In this document: piece after piece, positions 37,126-45,835 of the stretch | Layout: each line of letters starts with the position of its first letter | Position numbering within the stretch: position 1 is the stretch's first letter | Assembly (NCBI RefSeq): GCF_032102965.1 | Contig: NZ_CP134880.1 | Span: 310,001 to 374,000, forward strand | Direction of reading: 5' to 3' | DNA: 64,000 nucleotides | Origin: Demequina capsici | GTDB taxonomy: Bacteria; Actinomycetota; Actinomycetes; Actinomycetales; Demequinaceae | Program-made: the position numbers and the translations under genes | Notes under the pieces: generated by a model | The model's database searches: none | Told to the model about the DNA's origin: nothing | The model's input: the letters and a program-made list of their open reading frames with translations, nothing else

Positions 37126-38706
37126 GTGAGCGATCTCCACCGCGACAGGCCCGTCACGCTGGCCGACGACCTGGCCCCGCGCCTGCGCGATGCCCTTGCC
37201 GGATGGACGGTCGACGCCGTGGCCGACGCGCTGGGTGACCGTGCGATCCGCGCGATGAGCCGTGAGCAGACGGTGCCTGCGCTTGTCGCGGCGCGAGCGT
37301 TGGGCGACGCGCCTGTGGCGCTGCTGACCAGGCTCTTCATCCTGGGCGACGAGCTCACGCGGGACCAGGCGGACCGTGCGCTGGGGGAGTTCGGGGTGGC
37401 GCAGGCCATCGCGTCGGGCCTTCTGGCAGCCGCTGGCCAGGGCGGGGACGACGCCGTGCGAGCCCTGGTCGACCTGCGTCCCACGGCGGTCGCGGGATCC
37501 GACGGCGAGGCGACCGTCGACTGGTGGGTCGCGTCGGACCAGGGCGAGGCGGTCACCGGCAGGCGGCTGGCAGGCGACCACGTGCTCGGTGTCGGTGGTG
37601 CTTCCGCGACTCTCGCCGGAGCGACGATGCGCACCCCTGTGGATCGGGTGCTCGACCTGGGAACCGGATGCGGCATCCAGGCGCTGCATGCCTCGACGCA
37701 CGCCCGAGCGATCGTCGCCACCGACATCTCGCGCCGGGCGCTCAACTTCGCCGCGTTCAACCATGCGCTCAACGCGCCTGCGGCGCATTGGGACCTGCGC
37801 GAGGGATCGATGCTCGAGCCTGTCGTGGGCGAGCTGTTCGACCTGGTGGTGTCCAACCCCCCGTTCGTGATCACCCCGCCCGGCACGCCCAGCTTCGAGT
37901 ACCGCGACGGCGGTCATGGCGGTGACGGCCTGGTCGCGTCGCTGATGCGTCACGTCGGATCGGTGCTCGCGCCCGGCGGCGTCGCGCAGCACCTGGGCAA
38001 CTGGGAGATCGGGAGGGGCGCCGCGTGGGACGAGCGGCTCGAGTCCTGGTTGGACGCGTCCCAGGTGCCGCTCGACGCGTGGATCATCCAGCGCGACCTG
38101 CTCGACGCCGCGGAGTACGCCGAGACGTGGCTGCGCGACGCGGGGGTCACGCCGGAGCGGGACCGTGCCGGGTTCCGCGCCGCCTACGAGGCGTACCTCG
38201 CCGACTTCGATGCGAGGCGGGTCGAGGCGATCGGCTTCGGTGTGGTCACGCTTCGCAGGCCCGCCTCGGGCCGCCCGACGCTGCGACGGCTCGAGGAGCA
38301 CGAGGGCGCCGTCGCCGGGCCGCTGGGAGCGCACCTCGCGTCGGCCCTGGCGGCCCACGACTGGCAGGTCGGGCGCGCGGACGACGCGCTGCTCGAGGAG
38401 CGCTACGTCGTGGCCCCCGATGTGACGAAGGAGACCTACGGTCGCGCCACGGAGCATGAGCCGGAGCACATCCTGATCCGTCAGGGCGGTGGCCTCGGCA
38501 GGTCCGTGCGGGCGGATACCGCGCTTGCGGGCTTCGTCTCCACCTGCGACGGTGAGCTGACGGCGGGCCAGATCGCGGGCGCGCTCGCCGCCTTGCTCGA
38601 CGTGCCGATGGGAGCCATGGCGGCGGGCATCGCCACTGCGCTCAGGGATCTGGTCGTGGACGGGTTCCTCGCGCCGGCGTCTGCCCTGCAACCGGCGCGC
38701 GTCTAG
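37126..38706 (+). CDS. Class I SAM-dependent methyltransferase, RsmC/HemK-like core
   Basis: 526 residues. A ~165-residue N-terminal region (Ala/Leu-rich helices, TLADDLAPRLRDALAGW) precedes a Rossmann core with motif I DLGTGCGIQALHAS (about residue 177), motif II ATDIS and the catalytic SNPPFV (about residue 243), the signature of enzymes methylating amino groups of bases or Gln. A C-terminal winged-helix-like region follows (TYGRATEHEPEHILIRQG onward). The target (rRNA, DNA or protein) is unknown. GTG 37126 begins VSDLHRDRPV. This type is conserved near topA in actinobacteria. Confidence 0.9.
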   Translation: MSDLHRDRPVTLADDLAPRLRDALAGWTVDAVADALGDRAIRAMSREQTVPALVAARALGDAPVALLTRLFILGDELTRDQADRALGEFGVAQAIASGLLAAAGQGGDDAVRALVDLRPTAVAGSDGEATVDWWVASDQGEAVTGRRLAGDHVLGVGGASATLAGATMRTPVDRVLDLGTGCGIQALHASTHARAIVATDISRRALNFAAFNHALNAPAAHWDLREGSMLEPVVGELFDLVVSNPPFVITPPGTPSFEYRDGGHGGDGLVASLMRHVGSVLAPGGVAQHLGNWEIGRGAAWDERLESWLDASQVPLDAWIIQRDLLDAAEYAETWLRDAGVTPERDRAGFRAAYEAYLADFDARRVEAIGFGVVTLRRPASGRPTLRRLEEHEGAVAGPLGAHLASALAAHDWQVGRADDALLEERYVVAPDVTKETYGRATEHEPEHILIRQGGGLGRSVRADTALAGFVSTCDGELTAGQIAGALAALLDVPMGAMAAGIATALRDLVVDGFLAPASALQPARV

Positions 38707-38852
38707 GTCCGACTGCCCAGATCGGTGGCCTGTCACCGAACGACAATGAGGGCGTCGGCGGGCGCCTGAGCGCCGTCCGACGGGTCTCGTGGCGGCCGTC
38801 GCGAGGCGTCCCGCATCGCGTCCCCGACGCCGTTCCACAGGAGTACCCGATC

Positions 38853-39932
38853 ATGGCGCTCGATCCGCTTCAGGTCACCGACATCACCGACGACGCCTGC
38901 TGCGGAGGCGGCCACGGCGACGGCTCCTGCAGGGCCGACGGTCGCGGCGGGCGCGGCGGCGAATGCAAGGGAGAGGGTCGTGACCAGGGAGCGTGCTGCG
39001 AGGAGGACGCCGCCGCGTCGAACGCGGAGGACCACTCCGATGCGCTGCCGCTCCGTCCGCTCCACCGGCCGGTGTTCACCGAAGGGTGGAGCGCGCCGCT
39101 GCCGTCGGGCGAGCTGACCTTCGAGGAGGTCTGCCTGAAGGCGCGTGGTGGCGACGAGCAGCGGGAGCCCGCCTTCCAGGTCCCGCACGCCGACAGACCT
39201 CGCGCCTCCGCCGCGGACGCCGCACGTCAGGGCTTCGGCGAGGGCTTCGATCCCCGCTACCTCGCGATCGCGGCGCTGAGCGCTCCGAACGTCGCGGACT
39301 GGCCGGGCCATCTCGCCTCCACCGTCCTCCTGCAGGGCTGCCCGTGGCGCTGCACCTACTGCTTCAACACCGATCTGCAGGACTCCCGCAAGGGTGGCGC
39401 GGTCGAGTGGGAGTCCGTGGAACGCGAGCTGCGGGCGCGCCGCGACTCGACGGACGCCGTGGTCTTCTCCGGCGGGGAGCCGACGAGGCAGGGAGCCCTG
39501 GCCGACGCGATGCGGATCGTGAAGGAGATGGGCTACAAGGTCGGACTCCAAACCGCGGGCGCCTTCCCTGGGCGGCTGGAGCTCGCGCTGCAGCACTGCG
39601 ACTGGGTGGCGCTCGACATCAAGGCGACGCCGGACGGCTACACCGCGATCACGCGCACCGGCATGGCGGGACGGCGCGCGTATGCGGCGCTCGACATCGT
39701 GCGCGACTCGGGCGTGCCCTTCGAGGTCCGCCTGACGGTCGACCCGGTGACCCACTCTCGTCAGGACATACTCGACACCGTCGCCGAGATCGAGCGTCGC
39801 ACCGGCAGGGCGCCGGTGCTGCAGGAGGTCCGTTCCGCGGGCACCAGCGCCACGTACGCAGCGGAGCTCGCGGACCGTTGCCTGGCCGATGTGCTGGAGC
39901 CTGGCGACCTCCCGGAGCTCGTCCGCCGCTGA
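38853..39932 (+). CDS. NrdG-like radical SAM activating enzyme with Cys-rich N-terminus
   Basis: 359 residues. The radical SAM cluster motif CPWRCTYCF (Cys 163, 167, 170), FSGGEPT and an NrdG-like body predict an activase that generates a glycyl radical on the anaerobic ribonucleotide reductase NrdD. The first ~125 residues are not part of the usual enzyme. Residues 16-48 contain six or more Cys amid Gly/Arg (DACCGGG, GSCR, GECK, GACCEED), resembling a metal-binding segment. No nrdD gene is adjacent. ATG 38853 has AGGAG 9 nt upstream. A 12-bp terminator follows. Confidence 0.85.
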   Translation: MALDPLQVTDITDDACCGGGHGDGSCRADGRGGRGGECKGEGRDQGACCEEDAAASNAEDHSDALPLRPLHRPVFTEGWSAPLPSGELTFEEVCLKARGGDEQREPAFQVPHADRPRASAADAARQGFGEGFDPRYLAIAALSAPNVADWPGHLASTVLLQGCPWRCTYCFNTDLQDSRKGGAVEWESVERELRARRDSTDAVVFSGGEPTRQGALADAMRIVKEMGYKVGLQTAGAFPGRLELALQHCDWVALDIKATPDGYTAITRTGMAGRRAYAALDIVRDSGVPFEVRLTVDPVTHSRQDILDTVAEIERRTGRAPVLQEVRSAGTSATYAAELADRCLADVLEPGDLPELVRR

Positions 39933-39943
39933 CCTTCGCTGTC

Positions 39944-39978
39944 GCAAGGCCCCCGTCCTGTCAGGGCGGGGGCCTTGC
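39944..39978 (+). terminator. 12-bp hairpin after the radical SAM gene
   Basis: GCAAGGCCCCCG (39944-39955) and CGGGGGCCTTGC (39967-39978) pair perfectly; the loop itself can close further (CCTG/AGGG). A typical GC-rich terminator 11 bp past the stop. Confidence 0.85.
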
Positions 39979-40101
39979 GCGTGCTCCGGCTCTGCGGGGA
40001 GCGTCGTCCCAGGTGTGGGCCCGTATGCCCGCCAGGGTATCGACTCTCCTGACATGCGTACTCCACGTCCGACGATGCGGCCCGAAGGTCCCAGGAATTA
40101 G

Positions 40102-40178
40102 TTGATTTGTCAGGAAGTAGGTCCTTAGTAGACGTGTCAACAGGGTGGAACCGTAGGTGTCACAAGGAAGTAGACACC
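40102..40178 (+). promoter_or_regulatory. AT-richer promoter and leader hairpin of the two-helix membrane protein gene
   Basis: TTGATT (40102-40107), 17 bp, TTAGTA (40125-40130) is a plausible promoter in an unusually AT-rich stretch. The leader has GGTGTC/GACACC (40156-40161, 40173-40178) whose 11-nt loop displays AAGGAAG, and AGGAAGTAG occurs twice (near 40112 and 40165). Confidence 0.4.
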
Positions 40179-40201
40179 CCCGGAAGGAACCCCCGATCAT
40201 C

Positions 40202-40900
40202 ATGGTCAAGAAGCTCAACATCCTCGGCGCATTCCTCGCGCTCGTCGGCGCGTTCTTCGTCGCTGCCGGCCTCTTCGCCTACTCGCAGGTCGCGGCCGGC
40301 CAGCACTCGCTGGACTCGTTCGCCGCCGCGGAGAACGTCCAGCTCTCGTACGACGAGAACGGCAACCTTCTCAACCACGGTGACGCCACCGAGGGCCAGG
40401 ACGTGCTGAACCTGCTCGAGAACGACTGGGGCTACTCGGTCGTCCAGTCCGACCTCAACCCGAACGACCCGGTCGTCAACACCGCGACCGAGTACATGGT
40501 CCAGATGGCCGCCATCGCGTACGACGTGCTCAACATGAACATCACCGTGACGCCGTCCGAGGACACCGAGTACAACGGCCAGGCGCTCACCGCCGGCCAG
40601 AGCTACGACATTCCCGTCGACGGCCGCTACTGGGCGGACTTCGACTACACCAACCCGATCGACCAGCAGGTCCGTGCGGGCGCCTGGAGCGGCACCGCCC
40701 ACGCCCTCATCGCCGAGCTCGGCGTCGGCTCCGTGACCGCCTCGACCCTGCAGCTCGGCACGGGCATCTCCGCCTTCATCGGCGGCCTGGGCCTCGTGTT
40801 CATCGTCCTGGGAGCCGCGGCGGTGTGGTTCGCCGCGGGCATCAAGAAGGAGTCGGCCGCCGCGGTGGTCGCCGACGACAAGGAGCTGGTCAACGCGTAA
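40202..40900 (+). CDS. Two-helix membrane protein with large outer domain, unknown function
   Basis: 232 residues: helix 1 at about residues 5-27 (LNILGAFLALVGAFFVAAGLF), a ~155-residue exported domain rich in Asp/Asn/Gln with no Cys, helix 2 near residues 190-215 and a short Lys/Glu tail. The exterior shows repeated acidic loops (NPNDPVVN, TPSEDTEYNGQALTAGQ, DGRYWADFDYTNP). The ATG at 40202 is preceded by GGAAGGA about 12 nt upstream. Highly biased, optimal-looking codon use suggests strong expression. No family is assigned. Confidence 0.8.
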   Translation: MVKKLNILGAFLALVGAFFVAAGLFAYSQVAAGQHSLDSFAAAENVQLSYDENGNLLNHGDATEGQDVLNLLENDWGYSVVQSDLNPNDPVVNTATEYMVQMAAIAYDVLNMNITVTPSEDTEYNGQALTAGQSYDIPVDGRYWADFDYTNPIDQQVRAGAWSGTAHALIAELGVGSVTASTLQLGTGISAFIGGLGLVFIVLGAAAVWFAAGIKKESAAAVVADDKELVNA

Positions 40901-40918
40901 GCGTCAGCACTCTCTCAG

Positions 40919-40950
40919 AGGAGGGGTCCCGGTTCGCCGGGGCCCCTCCT
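40919..40950 (+). terminator. 14-bp stem with UUCG loop
   Basis: AGGAGGGGTCCCGG (40919-40932) pairs with CCGGGGCCCCTCCT (40937-40950), with one G-U, around TTCG, 18 bp past the stop. A strong terminator. Confidence 0.88.
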
Positions 40951-40977
40951 TGCGTGCGCCCGGACGCCGACGGCCAC

Positions 40978-41023
40978 GGACCTGCCACGACCTTCGGACC
41001 TGCCACGACCTTCGGACCTGCCA
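40978..41023 (+). repeat. 18-bp tandem repeat, 2.5 copies
   Basis: GGACCTGCCACGACCTTC occurs at 40978 and 40996, with a partial third copy GGACCTGCCA at 41014. It lies between a terminator and the end of the convergent inositol-phosphatase gene; no function is evident. Confidence 0.9.
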
Positions 41024-41051
41024 GCCTCGGCGCTGCGCCGAGCGCAAGAGG

Positions 41052-41885
41052 TCAGCGCACCGGCAGGACGCCGGCGATCCGCTCCCAGACCGACGGGTGC
41101 GCGGTGAGGATGCCCGCGCGCACGTCGCCTCCGGGCAGGTACTCAGAACCGTCGGGACGTGCGGCCGTGAGCCCCGCCTCCTGGCAGATCAGCGCGCCGG
41201 GCGCGTGGTCCCAGGGGAGCGTGCGGGTGAACGCCACGTAGTCGGTGACGCCGGTCACCACGTCCAGGTAGTCCCATGCCGCGCAGAAGCGGATCGGCTT
41301 GGACGGGCCGAGCGACTCCGCCGCCGCGTGAAGCTCGTCGGCGTCGCCAGGATGGAACTTCGAGGCGATCGCGCCGCGCAGCGATGCAGGGTCCGTCGGG
41401 GCAGGCGTCGTGAGCCGCTCTCCGTCCAGGAAGGCGCCGACTCCTCGGGCCGCATGCGCCTCGCGGCCCACCGCCGGATACGTGATCCATGAGGCCACCG
41501 TGCGGCCGTCGTCGATCAGCGCCACCATGCAGCCGAACGCCTCGGTTCCCGCCACGAAGTTGCGCGTGCCGTCGACAGGGTCGACCACCCACACCGCTCC
41601 CGCTCCGTCCACCAGCTCGAGCAGCGTGGCGTCCTTCGCGGTCGCCTCCTCGCCCACCACCGGCACGTCCACCAGGTCGCGCAGCGCGGCGGTGATCATC
41701 CGCTCGGCCGCTTCGTCGGCATCGGTCACCAGGTCCCATTCGGAGGACTTGGTGCGGATCTCGTGATCCTCCAGTGCGCGCCACCGTGGCATGACCTCCG
41801 CCTCCGTGGCGGCGTTCATGGCGGCGAGGACCGCCTGGGACAGCTGCGGGGTGATCGTGTCAGAGGGAAGGCTCACGCCCCCCAT
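41052..41885 (-). CDS. Inositol monophosphatase family phosphatase
   Basis: 277 residues. Metal-binding motifs of the family are present: VVGEEAT (Glu-Glu), DPVDGTRNF (the D-P-x-D-G-T signature) and PWDHAPG near the C-terminus. Could dephosphorylate inositol-1-phosphate, histidinol phosphate (HisN) or PAP; the sequence alone does not decide. ATG 41885 is used; the alternative GTG 41876 is also possible, and neither has a clear ribosome site. Monocistronic, divergent from topA. Confidence 0.92.
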   Translation of the reverse strand: MGGVSLPSDTITPQLSQAVLAAMNAATEAEVMPRWRALEDHEIRTKSSEWDLVTDADEAAERMITAALRDLVDVPVVGEEATAKDATLLELVDGAGAVWVVDPVDGTRNFVAGTEAFGCMVALIDDGRTVASWITYPAVGREAHAARGVGAFLDGERLTTPAPTDPASLRGAIASKFHPGDADELHAAAESLGPSKPIRFCAAWDYLDVVTGVTDYVAFTRTLPWDHAPGALICQEAGLTAARPDGSEYLPGGDVRAGILTAHPSVWERIAGVLPVR

Positions 41886-42097
41886 CGTGACACGGAATGC
41901 GCGCCGGGCCCCAGGACCTCCTGAGCGCTCCAGGGCGGGCCGGACACGCGTCGTCCCCAGCCCTCGAGCGCGGAGCGCCCCTTCGGGGCGGACCCGCTGC
42001 CCGGTCGCGCGGTCCCAGACCGTATGTATATTGAGTGCGTTCCGACCCCCCGCGGGCCGCGTATCCACCGACATCCCGTCAAGGCAAGGCAGGTCCG

Positions 42098-44779
42098 ATG
42101 CCCCGCAAGCTCGTCATCGTCGAGTCGCCCACCAAGTCGCGCACCATCGGCGGCTATCTGGGCGACGACTACGACGTGGTCTCCAGCGTCGGCCATATCC
42201 GCGACCTTGCGGAGAAGTCGGAGCTTCCGGACGACGTCAAGAAGTCGCCTGCAGGCGAGTTCTCCATCGACATCGACGGCGGCTTCACGCCCTTCTACCG
42301 GGTGGACCCGGGCAAGAAGAAGGTCGTCGCGGACATGAAGAAGCGTCTCAAGGACGCCGACGAGCTGTACCTGGCCACTGATGAGGACCGCGAGGGGGAG
42401 GCGATCGCCTGGCACCTGCTCGAGGTCCTCAAGCCCAAGGTGCCGGTCAAGCGTCTGGCCTTCCACGAGATCACCAAGGAGGGGATCGCGCGGGCCCTCC
42501 AGTCGCCCCGCGAGGTCGACATGGAGCTGGTGGAGGCCCAGGAGGCCCGCCGCATCCTCGACCGACTGTACGGCTACTCCGTGTCGCCGGTGCTGTGGCG
42601 CAAGATCCAGGGCGGGCTGTCCGCCGGGCGCGTGCAGTCGATCGCGCTGCGCCTGGTCGTGGACCGCGAGCGGGAGCGCATCGCGTTCCGTTCCGCCGAG
42701 TACTGGGACCTGCAGGCCACCTTCACCGCCCAGGCGGGCCCCGACGCGGGCCGGGCCTTCGTCGCGCGTCTCACGACCGTGGACGGCAAGCGGGTCGCGT
42801 CCGGCAAGGACTTCGACGACCGTGGCGCGCTCAAGGGCTCCACCGTGGTGCACCTCACCGCCGCGGCAGCCGGAGCGTTGGCCGCGGGCCTCGCCTCCGC
42901 CGAGTTCAAGGTCGCAGGCGTCGACTCGAAGCCGTACAAGCGCCGTCCTGCGGCGCCGTTCATCACCTCCACCCTGATCCAGGAGGCGAGCCGCAAGCTC
43001 CGGCTGGGTGCCCGAGACACGATGCGCGTGGCGCAGGGCCTGTACGAGCGCGGCTACATCACCTATATGCGCTCCGACTCGCCGGGCCTGTCCGGTGAGG
43101 CGACGCGCGCCGCCCGTTCGCAGGCGCTCGAGCTCTTCGGCTCCGACGCCGTCGCACCCACGGCCCGTGTCTACGCGTCGAAGGACTCCAACGCTCAGGA
43201 GGCGCACGAGGCGATCCGCCCGTCGGGCGATGTGTTCCGCACCCCGGATCAGCTCCGCGCAGAGCTGCGCGGCGACGAGTTCCGCATGTACGAGATGATC
43301 TGGAAGCGCACCATCGCCTCCCAGATGGCCGACGCGGTCGGCACCACCTCCACGGTGCGCCTCGCCGCCACGAGCGCCGAGCATCACGCGGTCGAGTTCT
43401 CCAAGTCCGGCACGATCATCACGCAGCCCGGCTTCCTCGCCGTCTACGAGGAGTCGCGTGAGAAGGCCCGCTACGAGGAGGACGACGCGGTCGACAAGGC
43501 CGACGACGACCGCCTGCCCCAGCTCACCGAGGGCCAGCCCGTGGATGTCGCGGACCTGCAGCCGCTGACGCACGCGACGACGCCGCCCCCGCGATTCACG
43601 CAGGGCTCCATGATCAAGGAGCTCGAGGACCGCAAGTTCGGCCGTCCGTCCACGTACGCGTCGATGGTGGACCTCATCATCTCCCGCGGCTATGTGCGGG
43701 TCGACAAGCAGGCGCTGGTGCCCACGTGGCTCGCTTTCGCGATCATCCGCCTTCTCGAGGAGCACTTCGGCTGGCTGGTCGACTACGACTTCACGGCCGA
43801 CATGGAGGAGGACCTGGACCGGATCGCGCAGGGTGACATGGCCCGCGTGGACTGGCTCACCCGGTTCTACTTCGGCACCGAGGGCGCCGCCGAGGGCCGC
43901 GCCGAGGGGCTGAAGAACCTCGTGGACAACCTGGGCGACATCGACGCGCGCGCCATCAACACCTTCCAGATCGGCGACGGCATCGAGCTGCGCGTCGGCC
44001 GCTACGGCCCGTACATCCAGCGCCCCAAGGAGGGTGGCGAGGAAGGGGAGATGGACACGGCGTCCGTCCCCGAGGACCTCGCTCCCGACGAGCTCACCGT
44101 GGCGAGGGCTGGAGAGCTGTTCGAGAACCAGGGGGGCGACGAGCGTGCGCTCGGCACCCACCCTGACCTGGGCACGGAGATCATCGCGAAGGCGGGCCGC
44201 TTCGGACCGTACGTCACCGAGGTGCTGCCGGAGGGGTCCAAGGCCAAGCCGAGGACCGCGTCGCTGTTCAAGTCGATGGACCTCGCGACCGTCACCCTCG
44301 AGGATGCCGTCAAGCTCATGGAGCTGCCTCGCGTGGTCGGCAAGGACCCCGAGTCGAACGAGGAGATCACCGCCCAGAACGGTCGCTACGGCCCGTACCT
44401 GAAGAAGGGCACCGACTCCCGGACCATCGACTCCGAGGATCAGCTGCTGTCCATCACGCTCGACGAGGCGCTCGCCATCTACGCGCAGCCCAAGCGTGGC
44501 CGTGGCCGTACCGCCAAGCCGCCGCTCAAGGAGCTGGGAGTCGACCCGGTGTCCGAGAAGCCGATCGTCGTGAAGGAAGGCCGCTTCGGCGAGTACATCA
44601 CCGACGGCGTCACCAACATCACGATCCCCCGCGGCACGACCGTCGACGAGCTCACCCACGAGCGCGCCGTCGAGCTGCTGCAGGAGAAGCGCGAGAAGGC
44701 TCCCGCGAAGAAGACCGCAGCGCGCAAGCCTGCGGCCCGCAAGACGACGACGCGCAAGGCCGCGCCCAAGAAGAAGTGA
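42098..44779 (+). CDS. topA: DNA topoisomerase I
   Basis: 893-residue type IA topoisomerase relaxing negative supercoils. TOPRIM motifs KLVIVESPTK and ATDEDREGEA, and the active-site Tyr in YITYMRSDS (about residue 323). The C-terminal half has four repeated units around G-R-x-G-P-Y (residues ~620-830) in place of zinc fingers, and the last ~25 residues are a Lys/Ala tail that binds DNA, as in mycobacterial TopA. ATG 42098 begins MPRKLVIVES. A TATATT stretch near 42027 may be its -10. Confidence 0.97.
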   Translation: MPRKLVIVESPTKSRTIGGYLGDDYDVVSSVGHIRDLAEKSELPDDVKKSPAGEFSIDIDGGFTPFYRVDPGKKKVVADMKKRLKDADELYLATDEDREGEAIAWHLLEVLKPKVPVKRLAFHEITKEGIARALQSPREVDMELVEAQEARRILDRLYGYSVSPVLWRKIQGGLSAGRVQSIALRLVVDRERERIAFRSAEYWDLQATFTAQAGPDAGRAFVARLTTVDGKRVASGKDFDDRGALKGSTVVHLTAAAAGALAAGLASAEFKVAGVDSKPYKRRPAAPFITSTLIQEASRKLRLGARDTMRVAQGLYERGYITYMRSDSPGLSGEATRAARSQALELFGSDAVAPTARVYASKDSNAQEAHEAIRPSGDVFRTPDQLRAELRGDEFRMYEMIWKRTIASQMADAVGTTSTVRLAATSAEHHAVEFSKSGTIITQPGFLAVYEESREKARYEEDDAVDKADDDRLPQLTEGQPVDVADLQPLTHATTPPPRFTQGSMIKELEDRKFGRPSTYASMVDLIISRGYVRVDKQALVPTWLAFAIIRLLEEHFGWLVDYDFTADMEEDLDRIAQGDMARVDWLTRFYFGTEGAAEGRAEGLKNLVDNLGDIDARAINTFQIGDGIELRVGRYGPYIQRPKEGGEEGEMDTASVPEDLAPDELTVARAGELFENQGGDERALGTHPDLGTEIIAKAGRFGPYVTEVLPEGSKAKPRTASLFKSMDLATVTLEDAVKLMELPRVVGKDPESNEEITAQNGRYGPYLKKGTDSRTIDSEDQLLSITLDEALAIYAQPKRGRGRTAKPPLKELGVDPVSEKPIVVKEGRFGEYITDGVTNITIPRGTTVDELTHERAVELLQEKREKAPAKKTAARKPAARKTTTRKAAPKKK

Positions 44780-44997
44780 TGGGCCGCAGGCTCGTCTGGG
44801 CGATGGCCGCACTGCTGGCCGCCGGACTCGACGTGCTGCTCTGGACCAGGACGAGCACGCTGTGCGATGTCGACTCCGCCGGTCACGAGGTGTGCAGGGC
44901 GGGCCCCGTCATGGGCGTGCCCGGAGGCGTGCTCGCCACCTTCTTCCTGACGGTGATCGTCCTCTTCAGCCTCACGCGGGTGTTCCGCCGCAAGTAG
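44779..44997 (+). CDS. Small two-helix membrane protein coupled to topA
   Basis: 72 residues: an N-terminal helix (RLVWAMAALLAAGLDVLLW), an outer loop with two Cys (TLCDVDSAGHEVCRAG) that probably form a disulfide, a second helix (GVLATFFLTVIVLFSLTRVF) and a basic end. It starts at TGATG overlapping the topA stop; a GTG one codon earlier is equally placed. Family unknown. Confidence 0.65.
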   Translation: MGRRLVWAMAALLAAGLDVLLWTRTSTLCDVDSAGHEVCRAGPVMGVPGGVLATFFLTVIVLFSLTRVFRRK

Positions 44998-45079
44998 CCG
45001 TGAGTCCAGGTCGGAGGTCGTGAGCGCTCGACCTGCGCGTGCCCGGCCGTTCCGCCTACCCTGAACGGGGAGGGCTGAG

Positions 45080-45835
45080 GTGTCGGTCGAGCACGGTGAG
45101 GTGTTCGCCCAGTCGCTTCCGCGGCTGAGCGGGTACGCCTACGCGCTCACCGGGTCGCACGCGGCGGCCAAGGACCTCGTGACGGCTGCGATGCTGCGCG
45201 TCCTCACGTTCCACCTGCGCCCCTTGCGACCGGCTGCGGCGGAGGCGCGTGCCATGCGCGAGATCCGACGGCTGCACCTCGCGGGTCCCCGCAGGCAGGC
45301 GCGGTGGAGCGTGGCGACCGAGCGCATCCGAGCCGAGGACGGCGAGCGTCGCGCGACTCGATCCGCTGCCGCGCCTGCGGATCGTGCAGCAGCAGCGCCG
45401 GCGGCCTCGTCGACACCGGAACAGCCGGACCCGTCGATCTTCGCGCCACCACGGCATGCGCTCCGAGACGACGGTGGGGAGACGGCTCGCGTGAGGGACG
45501 CGGAGGGGAACGCCGCCGACGAGGCGCGCAAGGTGTCGCACGAGGGGCCGGTCCGGTCGCAGGCGGTGGCTCCGCCGCCGCCCCGCCTGCCGGAGTCGAG
45601 CACGAGCACGCCGTTCGCGCAGGCGCTCGACGCGCTCTCGCCGGTGGTGAGGACCGCGGCGGCGATGCGCCACATCGAGGGCCTCGACGTCGCATCCGTC
45701 GCGCGCTCGATGAAGGTCTCGGAGCGCACCGTCGAGATCTGGTGGGAGGAGGCGCGCGCGGTGCTCGCGCCCGTGCTCGGCGTCGACTCGGAGCGTGAGC
45801 TCGACGTCGTCCAGGTGAAGGGCGCCGGCTCATGA
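45080..45835 (+). CDS. Degenerate ECF sigma-like protein with long linker
   Basis: 251 residues. Region 2-like segment LPRLSGYAYALTGSHAAAKDLVTAAMLRVLTF at the start and region 4-like LSPVVRTAAAMRHIEGLDVASVARSMKVSERTVEIWWEEA at the end are joined by ~105 residues of Ala/Arg/Pro-rich low complexity, where normal ECF factors have 15-30. The acidic patch of region 2 is weak (DLVTAAML rather than DLVQDAF). It may be a sigma factor whose linker has grown, or a decayed regulator. GTG 45080 has GGGGAGGG upstream. Coupled to the next gene (ATGA). Confidence 0.75.
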   Translation: MSVEHGEVFAQSLPRLSGYAYALTGSHAAAKDLVTAAMLRVLTFHLRPLRPAAAEARAMREIRRLHLAGPRRQARWSVATERIRAEDGERRATRSAAAPADRAAAAPAASSTPEQPDPSIFAPPRHALRDDGGETARVRDAEGNAADEARKVSHEGPVRSQAVAPPPPRLPESSTSTPFAQALDALSPVVRTAAAMRHIEGLDVASVARSMKVSERTVEIWWEEARAVLAPVLGVDSERELDVVQVKGAGS

